Assembly (NCBI GenBank): GCA_028554795.2
Contig: CM068839.1
Span: forward strand, 91,484,182-91,548,181
Source of the DNA: Sinohyriopsis cumingii
Taxonomy: Eukaryota > Mollusca > Bivalvia > Unionida > Unionidae
Reading direction: 5' to 3'
Length of the DNA: 64,000 nucleotides
Position numbers and translations under genes: made by a program. The notes below the pieces were generated by a model. It ran no database searches. It worked only from the letters and a program-made list of their open reading frames with translations, and was not told where the DNA came from. Shown here one piece after another: positions 31,361 through 41,800 of this stretch; position 1 is the stretch's first letter; the number at the start of each line of letters is the position of its first letter.

Positions 31361-31840
31361 TTAAAATGCTTTACGCGCAACAAATCGGTTGCTTGTATAA
31401 TCGTGCACGACTTTATGTGGCGGCCTGGATGATTTTGATATAGCGTCGAGTACATTAATTACTTCACGGCCGCATATTGGCGGATCTGTCATTGTTTGTG
31501 TGGGTAGCGTTGAATACCAAACTTTGGAACCTCTAGTTGTTGCGTGGAGTGGTGCGACATACTTGATAAATTCAACAGGTGGAGCTAACCCGTACGAATC
31601 AAAATAAACAATTCCACGCGGATCAACCGCGTATGATACCCAATGAGTACCAGGTCCGGAACGTTTGTCAAGATTAATAATACCTGTTTCTAGTTTGTTT
31701 GGTTGTTTCGGTAATTGATCTCGCATAAAAACACCTCTAAAGGCGGATATTTTTAATTTTTTAGCAGCATCAAGTAAATCAAAATTTGATGCTGGAACGT
31801 CTAACGAAATGACCCTGGAAGCCTTAGGCCTCTCCCCCAA
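31361..31840 (-). CDS. Adenain-type cysteine protease (maturation protease)
   Basis: 159 residues. 'FRGVFMRDQLP' (34-44) is typical of Polinton and adenovirus-like proteases. Catalytic candidates are His66 ('GTHWVSY'), Asp81 ('YFDSYG'), Gln115 and Cys123 ('PICGREV'). The enzyme cleaves precursor virion proteins during maturation. The given ATG overlaps the end of the pX-like gene by 40 bp in another frame; a later start is not available before the conserved region, so the overlap is likely real. Confidence 0.9.
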   Translation of the reverse strand: MGERPKASRVISLDVPASNFDLLDAAKKLKISAFRGVFMRDQLPKQPNKLETGIINLDKRSGPGTHWVSYAVDPRGIVYFDSYGLAPPVEFIKYVAPLHATTRGSKVWYSTLPTQTMTDPPICGREVINVLDAISKSSRPPHKVVHDYTSNRFVARKAF

Positions 31841-32256
31841 CGAGATCCCGGCAATCTTAGACCGCGTCCCTTTTTTTTGTTATATCGTCCACCAGTAACT
31901 TTTTCGAAAATTTTTTTACCCGCCGCTCCAGCAACACCTAACGCGGCCGCTTTTGCTACGGCTGGAGCAGCAGCAGCTAGTAATGCCGGAATGGCCGCAA
32001 GAAATGGGAATATACCACCCGTTTTAACCATGTCTTTGATGGCGCCCGGGGAGAGATGGAATTGAACTCCAGTTTTTGATTCTAGGGCTTTATTGAAATG
32101 TTTAATCTGATTATTTGTCAACGATAATTTGTTTGGACCACCACTAATATGATCTCGTTTTAGTGATATTTTAGTTCCGCATTTGTTGGCGGTTTTTGAT
32201 TGAAGCTTTTTTACCTGACCGGGGGTCAGAGTAACATTAACATGACTATACGACAT
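31801..32256 (-). CDS. pX-like minor core/capsid protein
   Basis: 151 residues. The N-terminal part ('VTLTPGQVKKLQ', 'SLTNNQIKHFNKAL') is followed by 'GGIFPFLAAIPAL', a hydrophobic Ala-rich stretch (about 96-122), and a basic tail carrying 'GRGLRLPGS' twice. This plan matches the small pX/minor virion proteins of Polintons and adintoviruses, which are usually cut by the protease. It overlaps the protease gene by 40 bp. The repeat in the tail may be a tandem cleavage or DNA-binding motif. Confidence 0.7.
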   Translation of the reverse strand: MSYSHVNVTLTPGQVKKLQSKTANKCGTKISLKRDHISGGPNKLSLTNNQIKHFNKALESKTGVQFHLSPGAIKDMVKTGGIFPFLAAIPALLAAAAPAVAKAAALGVAGAAGKKIFEKVTGGRYNKKKGRGLRLPGSRWGRGLRLPGSFR

Positions 32257-32290
32257 TTTTATATAAAATATATTTTTCTAAATAACACGA

Positions 32291-33724
32291 TTAAATATTT
32301 TCCACCGGTGCATCAACGACCCTCATTCGACCACTACCACCTTCAAGTAACATGGCCTTGTCGCTAAGTACGACAGCGATCGCTCTGTAAAAGGCACCAG
32401 CACCTGGCGGGGCAGTAACATGAGCTCGAAAGTGTATATCAACAACAGATTGTTTGGATAAATCAAGATGTTCTAGTGAAAAATAATAAATCGGATATAG
32501 ACCTGTAAAATCTAGTTGTGATATTTGCAACCCGGTATCTATATTTTGATCACGTCCCATGAATGACATTAAACGATGATATGCGCGCGCAACATGATTT
32601 TGTGCATAATTTAGTTGTATATCCTCGGCTGGTTCTTGATGTCCATTTATCCGTAAGGATACTTCACTAACTCCAAGGTTATCAAATATCATATGTGATT
32701 GTTCTTGATCATTTATCCGGTTAATATTTTGCAATGCAATAAAAATATGTCGTGGTGCAGAAACACCCTGTTGTGATGCTATATGCCATGTAAATAAACC
32801 ATTAATATTGCTTTGAGCAGCATCTGTGGTTACTGTTAACCATGATAGCAATGATTTACCACCTTGATCCATAAAAGATAGTAATTTTTGTTCCTCAGTA
32901 ATAGATGGTGTCATTACTGGCATCCACAATGAAAGTTTTGATATATTTACTTTACCAGCATCAGCAACACCAGCACCTCGCCAGATTGCATCATTATCAT
33001 CACCTTTTCTTACGAGCACAATTGTGTGTTTAGCTCCAAAGATGACTTTTCTAACATTTCTGCAAAATCCAAAGATGTGAGATAATGGAATTGCACACGA
33101 ACAATTTCTATCATTTCCCGACAGCGCTGTTCGGCGTGTTGCAAACCCTAAGTTGTAAGTCGGGGTAGTATCTTTTATGATTTCAAAATCACCTGCTGGT
33201 CTAGTTTCACGATCGGGGTTGGCAGCTTCTGCCTGATTAGCAACAGAAATATTTTGTGGTGAAAGTAACTTGATATACTGATTATGGTTGGCGTTGTCGG
33301 TGATATCCTTGGCAAACATCATTGTTGGACCAGCTGATCTTGTAAAGTCGTCAGAATATCTCGCCAGACCAATTATTGTTGTAGCAACATCAACATCCTT
33401 CTGAATTGATTCAATATTTTTTCCATCAATCATGTATGTGGCGCTATCAAACAGTGCCATAATTCCGTTGTTAACAAAACCAACACGTAAATTAGCAGCA
33501 TATGCCGTATCAGCTGCAACATTCGTCACAAGTTTACCTTCTACTTCAATAAACGCCTCAGCGGGCAAGAAATATTTACTCGTATCATGAACCTGTAATT
33601 CGATTCTCCCCCGCTGATTTGGTAGTCTTGCGTCATAAGAATAAAATTGATAATCACGTACTGACTCGTACTTAAGGACAGGTGCCTCCATATCAAATGC
33701 TGGGTCTGATTCGCGCCTGAACAT
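32291..33724 (-). CDS. Major capsid protein (double jelly-roll type)
   Basis: 477 residues from the ATG at 33724, chosen because an AT-rich TATAATAAAA stretch directly precedes it; a start at 33742 would add 6. Size, the N-terminal pattern ('YQFYSYDARLPNQRG', then 'PAEAFIEVEG') and position next to pX and the minor virion protein fit Polinton capsid proteins. It should form the trimeric capsomers of an icosahedral shell. The double jelly-roll fold is inferred from family resemblance and was not modelled. No breaks were seen. Confidence 0.88.
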   Translation of the reverse strand: MFRRESDPAFDMEAPVLKYESVRDYQFYSYDARLPNQRGRIELQVHDTSKYFLPAEAFIEVEGKLVTNVAADTAYAANLRVGFVNNGIMALFDSATYMIDGKNIESIQKDVDVATTIIGLARYSDDFTRSAGPTMMFAKDITDNANHNQYIKLLSPQNISVANQAEAANPDRETRPAGDFEIIKDTTPTYNLGFATRRTALSGNDRNCSCAIPLSHIFGFCRNVRKVIFGAKHTIVLVRKGDDNDAIWRGAGVADAGKVNISKLSLWMPVMTPSITEEQKLLSFMDQGGKSLLSWLTVTTDAAQSNINGLFTWHIASQQGVSAPRHIFIALQNINRINDQEQSHMIFDNLGVSEVSLRINGHQEPAEDIQLNYAQNHVARAYHRLMSFMGRDQNIDTGLQISQLDFTGLYPIYYFSLEHLDLSKQSVVDIHFRAHVTAPPGAGAFYRAIAVVLSDKAMLLEGGSGRMRVVDAPVENI

Positions 33725-33757
33725 TTTTATTATAGTTACCATTTTTCCAAATGATGA

Positions 33758-34192
33758 TCATCGTCGACGAAGACCACTTCCTGCTATTAAATTTGCTGTT
33801 ATATTTTTTTCTGCTTCTTCAGATATCGCCGCTAGTTTTTGATTTGCAGCCTGATTTATTATTTTACTTACGTCTGCGGGCATCACCTCAGTACTTGCCA
33901 GTTTCACCGGTGGTTGTTGTTTTCGTCGCAATAATCGTGCTAGTCTTTCCTTGATCGCCGAGAACGCCTTACCAGCAACATTGACAATTGCACCAGGAGC
34001 TTTATCACGAACAATATCAATAGCCTTCATCGATAATTGTTTTGCAACAGGTGCTACTTTGGGAGCTATCCTCGTGAATAATCCCCGAATGACATCACCA
34101 AGTCCATCTCCGTAAATAACACTATAGATTGGTAATCGTGAGTTTACCGCTCTAACCTGTGTGGGTTTACGATGATTATCATGCACAATCAT
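33758..34192 (-). CDS. Minor virion protein (pVI-like candidate)
   Basis: 144 residues. 'GDGLGDVIRGLFTRIAPKV' (about 29-47) could form an amphipathic helix preceded by a Gly-rich motif, as in small Polinton virion proteins that resemble adenovirus pVI. It ends in 'LIAGSGLRRR', a basic tail after a Gly-rich site that an adenain-type protease could cut. It lies immediately upstream of the capsid gene. Confidence 0.65.
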   Translation of the reverse strand: MIVHDNHRKPTQVRAVNSRLPIYSVIYGDGLGDVIRGLFTRIAPKVAPVAKQLSMKAIDIVRDKAPGAIVNVAGKAFSAIKERLARLLRRKQQPPVKLASTEVMPADVSKIINQAANQKLAAISEEAEKNITANLIAGSGLRRR

Positions 34193-34220
34193 CTTATTTT
34201 ATTTACCATTTATCTAACAA

Positions 34221-35246
34221 CTAGTCATCAACGAGCTCATCAATAAGTTCTCGGTAAACGCCGATATCCATGATACCACCTTGAAATAGTCGCCGACAAA
34301 TATCAGCTGCTTCATTGGTTATTTCTGGTGAATTATTTCCAGCTCGTTTTCCTCCTATGAGAACTTCTAACCGTGATACGTCATTGATGATATTATCAGG
34401 ACAAATAAAATTATTTCCCAGACCACTGCCAGTAGCTCCTTCTTCTTCTGATTTCTTAAATAGTCTTAAGGGTGATCTTTTCTTAAATAGTCTTGAGGGT
34501 GATACTTCTTCTTCTTCCTCACTTATTGTTCTGAGAGATTTTGGTTCTTTTTGTGCAAGATACATGTCTATTTTTCTGCGATAATCATTACATACCTCAT
34601 CACTAGAGTAAACTCTATCTTTATTGTAATATATACGATATATCCATTTATACCAGATTTCAGGATCATTAATACGAGTGGAACTATGTTCAGGTCTTAA
34701 AAGTTCTTCTTTTTTATTAAAACTTTCTACTGCAAGTTTTGATAACGTATTAATATCCTCAATTTCTTTTATGAACTTGATACCCGCACTAGTAAATTTA
34801 TTGCTCAGCATAATCATTTTCCCCTCTTCTGATTTTGTTGATTCACGATCTTTCATATCACCTATCTCAGCACGAAGTTGTCCAATTTCTTCAAGTATTT
34901 CCTCACCAACATGTGGAGGCTGAGCCGCAGCTATTTCCCCGGCTATGCCAGTTGGAAGATCTCGTAAAATCTTCTTTGCCTGTTTAGTTCTTCTTGCTAT
35001 TTTTTCGGCCTGCGCCGCAGTTTGTTTTGATACCGGAAGAAGATCTTCTTTGATGACAGTTGTAACTTGTTCAGTAGCCGCAGTGACGGGCTTAAACAGT
35101 TTTTTAGTGTCTTCTTCAAACTCAGCTTTTGCTTCTTGCTGCGCTTGAAGATTTTTTCTAAATGAGTCTTTGACAGGAAGAAATTTTTTAATTGCTTCTA
35201 ATCGTTCTCGTGCTGTTCTTGCAGTATGAGATTCTGGATGTACCAT
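34221..35246 (-). CDS. Coiled-coil protein of the virion block, unknown function
   Basis: 341 residues from the ATG at 35246, which follows GTTATAATAAA; the longer frame would begin inside the terminal repeat. The N-terminal half is highly charged with coiled-coil character. A duplicated 'SPSRLFKK'/'SPLRLFKK' motif and acidic runs occur near residues 265-290. No family was recognised. As the outermost gene of the leftward block it may be transcribed with the capsid genes or be a DNA-associated protein. Confidence 0.6.
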   Translation of the reverse strand: MVHPESHTARTARERLEAIKKFLPVKDSFRKNLQAQQEAKAEFEEDTKKLFKPVTAATEQVTTVIKEDLLPVSKQTAAQAEKIARRTKQAKKILRDLPTGIAGEIAAAQPPHVGEEILEEIGQLRAEIGDMKDRESTKSEEGKMIMLSNKFTSAGIKFIKEIEDINTLSKLAVESFNKKEELLRPEHSSTRINDPEIWYKWIYRIYYNKDRVYSSDEVCNDYRRKIDMYLAQKEPKSLRTISEEEEEVSPSRLFKKRSPLRLFKKSEEEGATGSGLGNNFICPDNIINDVSRLEVLIGGKRAGNNSPEITNEAADICRRLFQGGIMDIGVYRELIDELVDD

Positions 35247-35288
35247 TTTATTATAACATAATAATCTAATTAATATCAGCAAAAGAGG

Positions 35289-35540
35289 AGCAGCAGAGAG
35301 GGTACCTACCAACGTTGGTCGTCAAAAAAATAAACAAGAAATAAATAAACACGTAGAGTACTTTATTTTTTCAGATACTATTTCGAACTGAGGTTTTATT
35401 AGTACAATCGTCCATTACAGAAATAAAACATCTCAAGGAAAAGTTCATTTGTAAAATCTTGACCTTTCTACGAGATGATTTATTTGTTTGTTTTATTTGT
35501 TTTGTCGGAATTCTATGGTCTGTTCACCCTCTCTGCTGCT
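35289..35540. repeat. Right terminal inverted repeat of the Polinton
   Basis: 252 bp, inverted copy of 18494-18745 with a single difference (35358). It carries the tip AGCAGCAGAGAGGGT at its inner edge (35289-35303) and the inverted tip at the outer edge. Confidence 0.95.
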
Positions 35541-35545
35541 AAAGA
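35541..35545. other. Right target-site duplication AAAGA
   Basis: Matches 18489-18493 on the other side of the Polinton. Confidence 0.8.
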
Positions 35546-37409
35546 ATCAATCCTGGCTTCCCTGTGTCGGCAGAATTTATATATAAAAAAAAAAAAGATG
35601 AAAGAAATCGGCACACTTAAAGAATCCAAAGGAACTAAAAGATACCAAAGTGAATTTTCCGGGGTTGGTTTGCATTGTAATAAAATAACCTATGTATTTG
35701 ATATCCTGTCGGTAAGTTCAAACAATGAGTTTATTGCTCCATGCCAGCTGTGTTTATCACCCGGGCTTCTATTTTTTTGCCATATGTAATCATAATTCAT
35801 GTTTTGCAGGGCAAATATTATACACAATAATAACTTGCTTTAATAATACTTTATCATTTGCACTCACATTGAATGTATTTTAAAATAATGATTCTTTTTT
35901 GGTGGTTTGTTTGCGAGATACGGGCTTATATTTAACCTGGATAGAATACAATCTGGGTCAGTTTGCAATAAGTAACTTTTCATGCGTAAGTGGCAGGTGC
36001 CTTCAAGCAATCGGGTGATACTTTCGTCTCATTTGCGATTTTGTTTTTTGACATAAGCGATACACACTACACTAAGGATGCATACGCAAGCCGGCACCCG
36101 CTACAAATACGGAGTTCGTGGACATATATTTTTAAAACATAATTTTCGCATAATCAAAACAGAAGGAATATATGATAACAATGAAATATTAATTTCTTTC
36201 ATTTTATTTTCAAACAAGAGTATGTTTATCAATTTATTTTGTACCGTGAGTGTGTATGTGTGTGTGGGGGGGGGGGGGCACAAATTAAACACAAAATTGT
36301 TTCCTTTCTAATTTGTACGGGATAATGGAGGAAATATGATTGACAATTTACTCGCGCAAACACTAAGACACCTTGAAAAATAAAAACAATAAAATTAACT
36401 GGTTAGAGCTTCATATTGCAGCAACTAAATACTGACAAAATGCTCAACATTATTCTTCCCCCCCCCCATATGTAATCTAGTATGTATTGTATGCAGCTGT
36501 GTTACAACGTGAAGCCTAAACTTAAGTATATTTGTTATAATATCTCTTGTACAATACCCTTTGCAAAATCTATACGCATTATGTAGAATATTATCTGTTA
36601 CGTATTTTTGTTTTATAAATGATTATTGATAATTTGACAGGAAGACTTAAACTGAGAATGTCGTTGTGCAGATGCATATATTTGTTAGCATAAAAAAAAT
36701 GTATACAAATATTTTAATTAGAACAAGCAAGATATGTCAGTTTGTGTTTTCTCTCATAAATATGTACGTTACGAAGTATGATTATTTTCTTTCAAAGCAT
36801 ATCAAAATAGTTTGTTTAAATTTAGTTTTTTCCCCCTAAAACCTATCTTACATTGAATCTACTCTTTTGTTGAAGAAAATGAACGTACAAACTATTGTTA
36901 AGTTTGGCCAAATTGTATTTCGAGATGGGCCGAATTGTCTTCAGGCCAAATTCACTATAATCCGGCATAAATGATACAACTTTCCCATCCCTCCCCTATT
37001 CGATCCCACAGATTAAATACATTTTTTTCTGGTAAACATGGTTTTTCGGAAAAAGAAAGAATGCCTTTTCCCCATCATCACTATTTTGGTTACATCTGTA
37101 TGCAACACAGTGCACCATATTTGCAGTACAAAAGCATGATCGTGCGCTATATCACATAGACATTTACGTGGGGGAAATTAAGCACTTGAACGGCTAAGTT
37201 GAATAGAAGGGATAAATGTACGTCATATCCGGTTTTGGCACGCGGAAACTACCGATTGTTTACGGAGATTGCCGAATCATTTTTTCATTTTATAAAGCGG
37301 AGTTTTAAGTCTAATTAAACATTTTTATTGTGTGCTTACATAACCAATGCGTTTTGTTTATAACTATAATAATATCACACGTTTGTACAAAATAGGTGGC
37401 AGGTGACCT
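35546..37409. other. Right part of the TTAA element, non-coding
   Basis: No convincing gene was seen. It contains a G run (about 36266-36277) and a C run (about 36459-36467), and ends in the inverted end of the TTAA element. Confidence 0.6.
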
Positions 37410-37413
37410 TTAA

Positions 37414-38810
37414 CAATTTATAAAGTAATAAAACTTTATCACGTGATACGTGTCTACTAATAATGATTTCCACGATTGTATGCATTATTTTATTCCGATA
37501 TCGTTCTTTATGTTAAGTTTAATTGATCTGCATTCGTCGTTGAAGGTGTGTGTGTGTATGTGCGTGTATGTGTGATTTTAAAAGGAGTGAAATTACCAGA
37601 TATATATTTTGTCATAGACATCTTTCTGTTCTTCAAGGCTTAAAATTCTATACATGTATATCGTAGCACAGTAATGTAATGAGCTTGGTTTGAGACGTCA
37701 CATGTAGGAAGTTGTCCATGATACTATTTACTACTTTGTAAATGAAGATTAAAATAAACATATTTATCTGTTCCCTTCAAGTACTTCTTTTCATCCTTTA
37801 ATGGTCAATTAGAGGACAATGGTGGCCAAGTGGCTTAAACCGTTCGCCTTTACCGATCGCTGTCTTTTTATCTCTGTACTCGTGGGTTCAAGTATATTGA
37901 ATAGCTTGACAGCAGCATGCCATGGCTAAGTGGTTCTTGCCGGGGTTTTCCAGGGTTCTTAGACTTGCCGCCATGTATAACCTATCGTCTGCTGAAAAAA
38001 TGGCGTTAGACCACAACAACAATAACAACAACAATGGGTCCTTTCAACAATCTTTCAAATTCCAGCATGGTGTTTAGTCAGAGAAGTATCAGGCTATTTG
38101 CTTTTAAAATATTTCGTTGGTTAATTATAGTTTCGTTCCTTTAAAATCCATCGATCACTCTGAAAAACGAACTAACATCAGGATGTATGGGCAAAATAGA
38201 AGAAATAGCTCAGATATGATATATGTAATAGTTAGAATATTATTAATATTGCAATAAATTTCGGGCTGATAACATAATCATCAAGTGAACATAGAAATTT
38301 CAGTTCATGAAGGCAACATATTATAATAATAACCCACCCACAAAGTCTTAGGTCCCATCTTCCACCGAGTATTCATGTGTGAAAGTCAATAAAAATGACA
38401 TGTCCGTTGCCCGCTAGACTTTTAATTTTGTATCGTTATTAGGCCCTGCCAATTCCCCCTGAGGCAAATATACAATGGTGACGAGGTATTGTTCTATCTG
38501 GTTGTGAACGAGAGGCTTTCTTCAAACCATGCACGCAATATTCACGCACTGCATAGTTCTGTTTTCGAATGGACCGTACCGTAAAAATTATTCCAGGTCA
38601 AACGGATAGGTCATTTTATTTTCGACTTACACAACTTTGATGTTTACCATTTGAAAATAAAGTACACATGTTCGTTATGTGCCTTAAAACGATCAGCGTT
38701 TTGATTTTTGACCCTTTATTAAACACATTCCTCATATTTGTATATATTTTTTCTTCAATATCGAATTTAGATTAGACTTTGGTCTCTATAGCGGAAGCTT
38801 CAACATGGCG
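37414..38810. repeat. Right continuation of copy B, duplicated at 62547-64000
   Basis: Nearly identical to the sequence that follows copy C, which runs to the end of the window. Copy C has an additional (TA)n-containing insertion at about 62934-62993. It includes a SINE at 37819-38037. Confidence 0.9.
37819..38037 (+). mobile_element. tRNA-derived SINE with (AAC)n tail
   Basis: The head is tRNA-like: A box in 'GTGGCCAAGTGGCTTAA', B box in 'GTGGGTTCAAGTA'. The body contains 'TTGCCGGGGTTTTCCAGGG', 'AACCTATCGTCTGCTGAAAA' and 'ATGGCGTTA', then an AAC/AAT tail. It is duplicated at about 63008-63230. Confidence 0.75.
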
Positions 38811-41800
38811 TGTTTGCTATGAAAAAATACAATAACCTCTACGTCATAAGCATTTGTATTAGCAAAGCTAAATGTCATATTTCATTGACATCATCATTTT
38901 GATGTTAAGATGGCTATCAGTGCAGCTTTGTTTTCTCTTTAGAAATACTTATACACCAATTTACGCATAAGAAAGTTTCTGAAAGAATCGTTGAAAGTTA
39001 GTCAACACACAATCGAAGACAAAATCATTCTTCTAAAATTACTCTCTGTAGGGGAGTATTTTAAATCGTAAGTATAAATATGATATTTATGAGCTCAATC
39101 TACGAAGAAAAGAACCCAAGGTTCGCCGCTGACATGAAACAATATCAGCACATTCCGTTTGACAATTTTTCTTTTGGCTAAAATCGTGCTACGCTGTGCA
39201 GAGAACAAAGAACCGCATTTAAAGGACACGAAAATGTCATATAATAGACTAATGATAAAACGAGAAAAGGAACCTCTGAAGAGAGGACGACTTTCGTGTT
39301 ACATACAATGACTTCCTTTGGATAACCTTCACTTTATTGGGTCACTGGTCACCTTGGCTTACTGTTATTAATATGTTTACTCTGCTATGTACTGTATTTT
39401 GCCACTTTAAAAAATGCATGCGATATCTGAATGGGAAAAATGGCCAAAACAAAGTACGTTTTTTATGACTTGCGTCCAAGCGTATAGAGCTCGATACCGC
39501 GAGCAATTTTGTACCGAACATATTTCGATACATACCTTTGTATACCGTAATTCTATTAGAAACCAACAATTTAATGTTCTGAGGAAGGGTTGTCAGTAAA
39601 TAGTTGAAAAAATATTTTGTTCTATGATTCACAGTAAATAAACACCATATTATGTACATTATTTTATTTGAAAAAAACAATTATTTACCTTGACATAAAA
39701 CCACTGAAATTTGAAAGTATTAACATCTGTTTTTCTGGAGTAATAAAAGTCAAAACGTTATTGAATAAGTGTCTAGATGTGTCTAGATATATGACACTGA
39801 GACAGTTCACACTGATACTGGCCTCTGTATTGCTAACAAGATCCGTGGATGATAGTTTTGCAGACACACACATCACTGTATTATGTCACGGCTGATATCA
39901 GTCTCCAACTTCGTTTTTTCATTTGTTATCATCCTCTTTTCCCGTGTCTCTGCTTCACGCGCCACGCTTCTCTCCATACAAACGATTTATATTTCTTAAA
40001 CTCTCTTTCTTCTGCTCATTTTTCTCCACTCATTCTTCCTTTTTAGGTATATTTTGACTTCTTTCGCTTTATTTCCATCATTCTTTTAATATTTTTCAGC
40101 GAATTAAACATTGCCACCGGTGCAATTTTAGACTTTATAGCGCCGATATAACAAATCAAGTTACATGTTCGCCGATCGCCGTTCATGCAATCACATTCAG
40201 ATATTGAATAAGATTTTCGATGTCCGACACGGATGTCTTCTGACATCTATACATAAGAAATGAACGAAAGAAAGGGAGATCAATGTACCAGACAAGGGGC
40301 AGCTCATTGTAATGATCTATGCACATAAATACTGCACATATGGGCTGTGGTACATTCCTGTCTGCATGATGTATAATCCGGTTCCAGTTGCACAGTATTT
40401 GTATTCGTGAATATGCTTTTCTCCTGGATATTCTACTGTTAGAAACCCAGGTAGTTTTACTAACGCGGATGAGATATCACCATCTGCTTTTATTTAATAA
40501 ATTATTTGTGTGAGGTATTGTATCCGGCGCACTAAAACAGCTGGCAACCCGGCCTTGCGTGCTAGCACTCTTACCACTCAATTATATAGCTCATGAATAA
40601 GCTCCTTCAAATGAACATGATGATATTTCGCATCATGCACACATTCCTTTGATGGCAAATCTTGTTGTTGCCGACTTGACCGGTATTGCGATTTTTGGTT
40701 TGTTAGTTTATTTATTTGTTAGTTATACGCTAAATGTTCACTATTAAGGTGAGATAGTTATTCAATCATCAAGCAATGTACCAAACAAGGGGCAGCTCAT
40801 TGCAATGATCTATGCACGGAATACTGCTTCAGTAAGAGTGACAGGACTTAATTGTCAAAAAATTACAGTATTTTGACGTATCAAGGTTAAGGAACACGTG
40901 CGTTAATCATTCCGTAACTAGAATGTTGTAAAACACACATTCTGCTTTTGTCGTTTTGTTTCCTTAGCCTCCCTCTCCACACTGTGTTCCCACTAAGATC
41001 AAACGCTTCGAATAAACATAGACCCATGTGCATATCACAATAATTCGTCTTTCCAAGGAAGGTTTCTATATGGCTATTGAATGCGGATGCCAATTGTTTT
41101 CAAGTTATGATTCATAAAAGTACATAAACACTTGTTCGTTATTAACTCTTGTTGTGTGAGCATGACCAATCATAAAGTAATTCAAATTGTACTTGTAAAC
41201 ATTTAGAAGTTTTGTGTTCAGAACAAAGCAAAGAGAGAATCGTGCCTGAACATTGCGAGTGTATAGAGGAAAAATAAAAGAAGAGAAAATTATTACTGTC
41301 AGGTTATACAGATATTTAACGTTTTATATCAAATTCTGTTACGAGGCTTAAGATTTAAATGTGAATGAAATTAACTAAATAGGGTAGACTCTGCTCTTCT
41401 GTTTCTTCATATATTTGACACACAAACTTCCATCCTGAAATAAACTAATTATTTACTGACTAAAGTAAAAGCCATAGTACATTTACGAACATTTTTTCAG
41501 CCGACGCGTCTTCTAATTGTAACAATATTAGCTATTAAAAAGTGGAACTTATACTGTACTGTAATGCCGTGGAGCTGGTTATTTTTGGGAGAAGATCTAC
41601 ACAACAAATGGATCATTTGCAAATGTACGACGTACAATGTCTTTTGAATAGGAAACGTGTATACTTCATTTTATAAAATACTAGAGACAAATATAGGGTT
41701 ACAATATTACAATAAAGAAAAAAGTGTTGGACGGTAATAGTACATCAGGCAGGGAGCTAGACAATGTAAGCATATGTTTTCAACGTAATCCTCTCAGCAC

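Larger units (their letters stand above)
18494..35540. mobile_element. Nearly intact Polinton/Maverick (adintovirus-like) element, 17,047 bp
   Basis: It is delimited by 252-bp terminal inverted repeats (18494-18745 and 35289-35540) that start with AG and differ at one position (18676 versus 35358). The 5-bp sequence AAAGA flanks it on both sides (18489-18493 and 35541-35545). The gene set is typical of Polintons: retroviral-type integrase, family B polymerase, FtsK/A32-type ATPase, adenain-type protease and a capsid block. Near-identical ends and mostly open genes point to a recent insertion. It sits inside the TTAA element. Confidence 0.95.
18066..37409. mobile_element. TTAA-flanked DNA transposon (non-autonomous), hosting the Polinton
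   Basis: It is bounded by TTAA at 18062-18065 and TTAA at 37410-37413. The ends are inverted: left AGGTCACC-G-GCCA and, read inward, right AGGTCACC-T-GCCA. A further inverted block containing 'GACGTACATTTATCCCT' lies near 18271 and, inverted, near 37210. Copy C (62543-62546) shows the same flanks joined through a single TTAA, the empty site. Without the nested Polinton the element is about 2.3 kb (18066-18493 plus 35541-37409). No transposase was recognised. TTAA target use is known for the piggyBac and Kolobok groups; which applies here is not settled. Confidence 0.85.

Noticed and set aside
35475..35789. 104-residue frame across the right Polinton end
   Set aside because: It crosses the terminal repeat border into host sequence, so it cannot be an original gene; no motif was seen.
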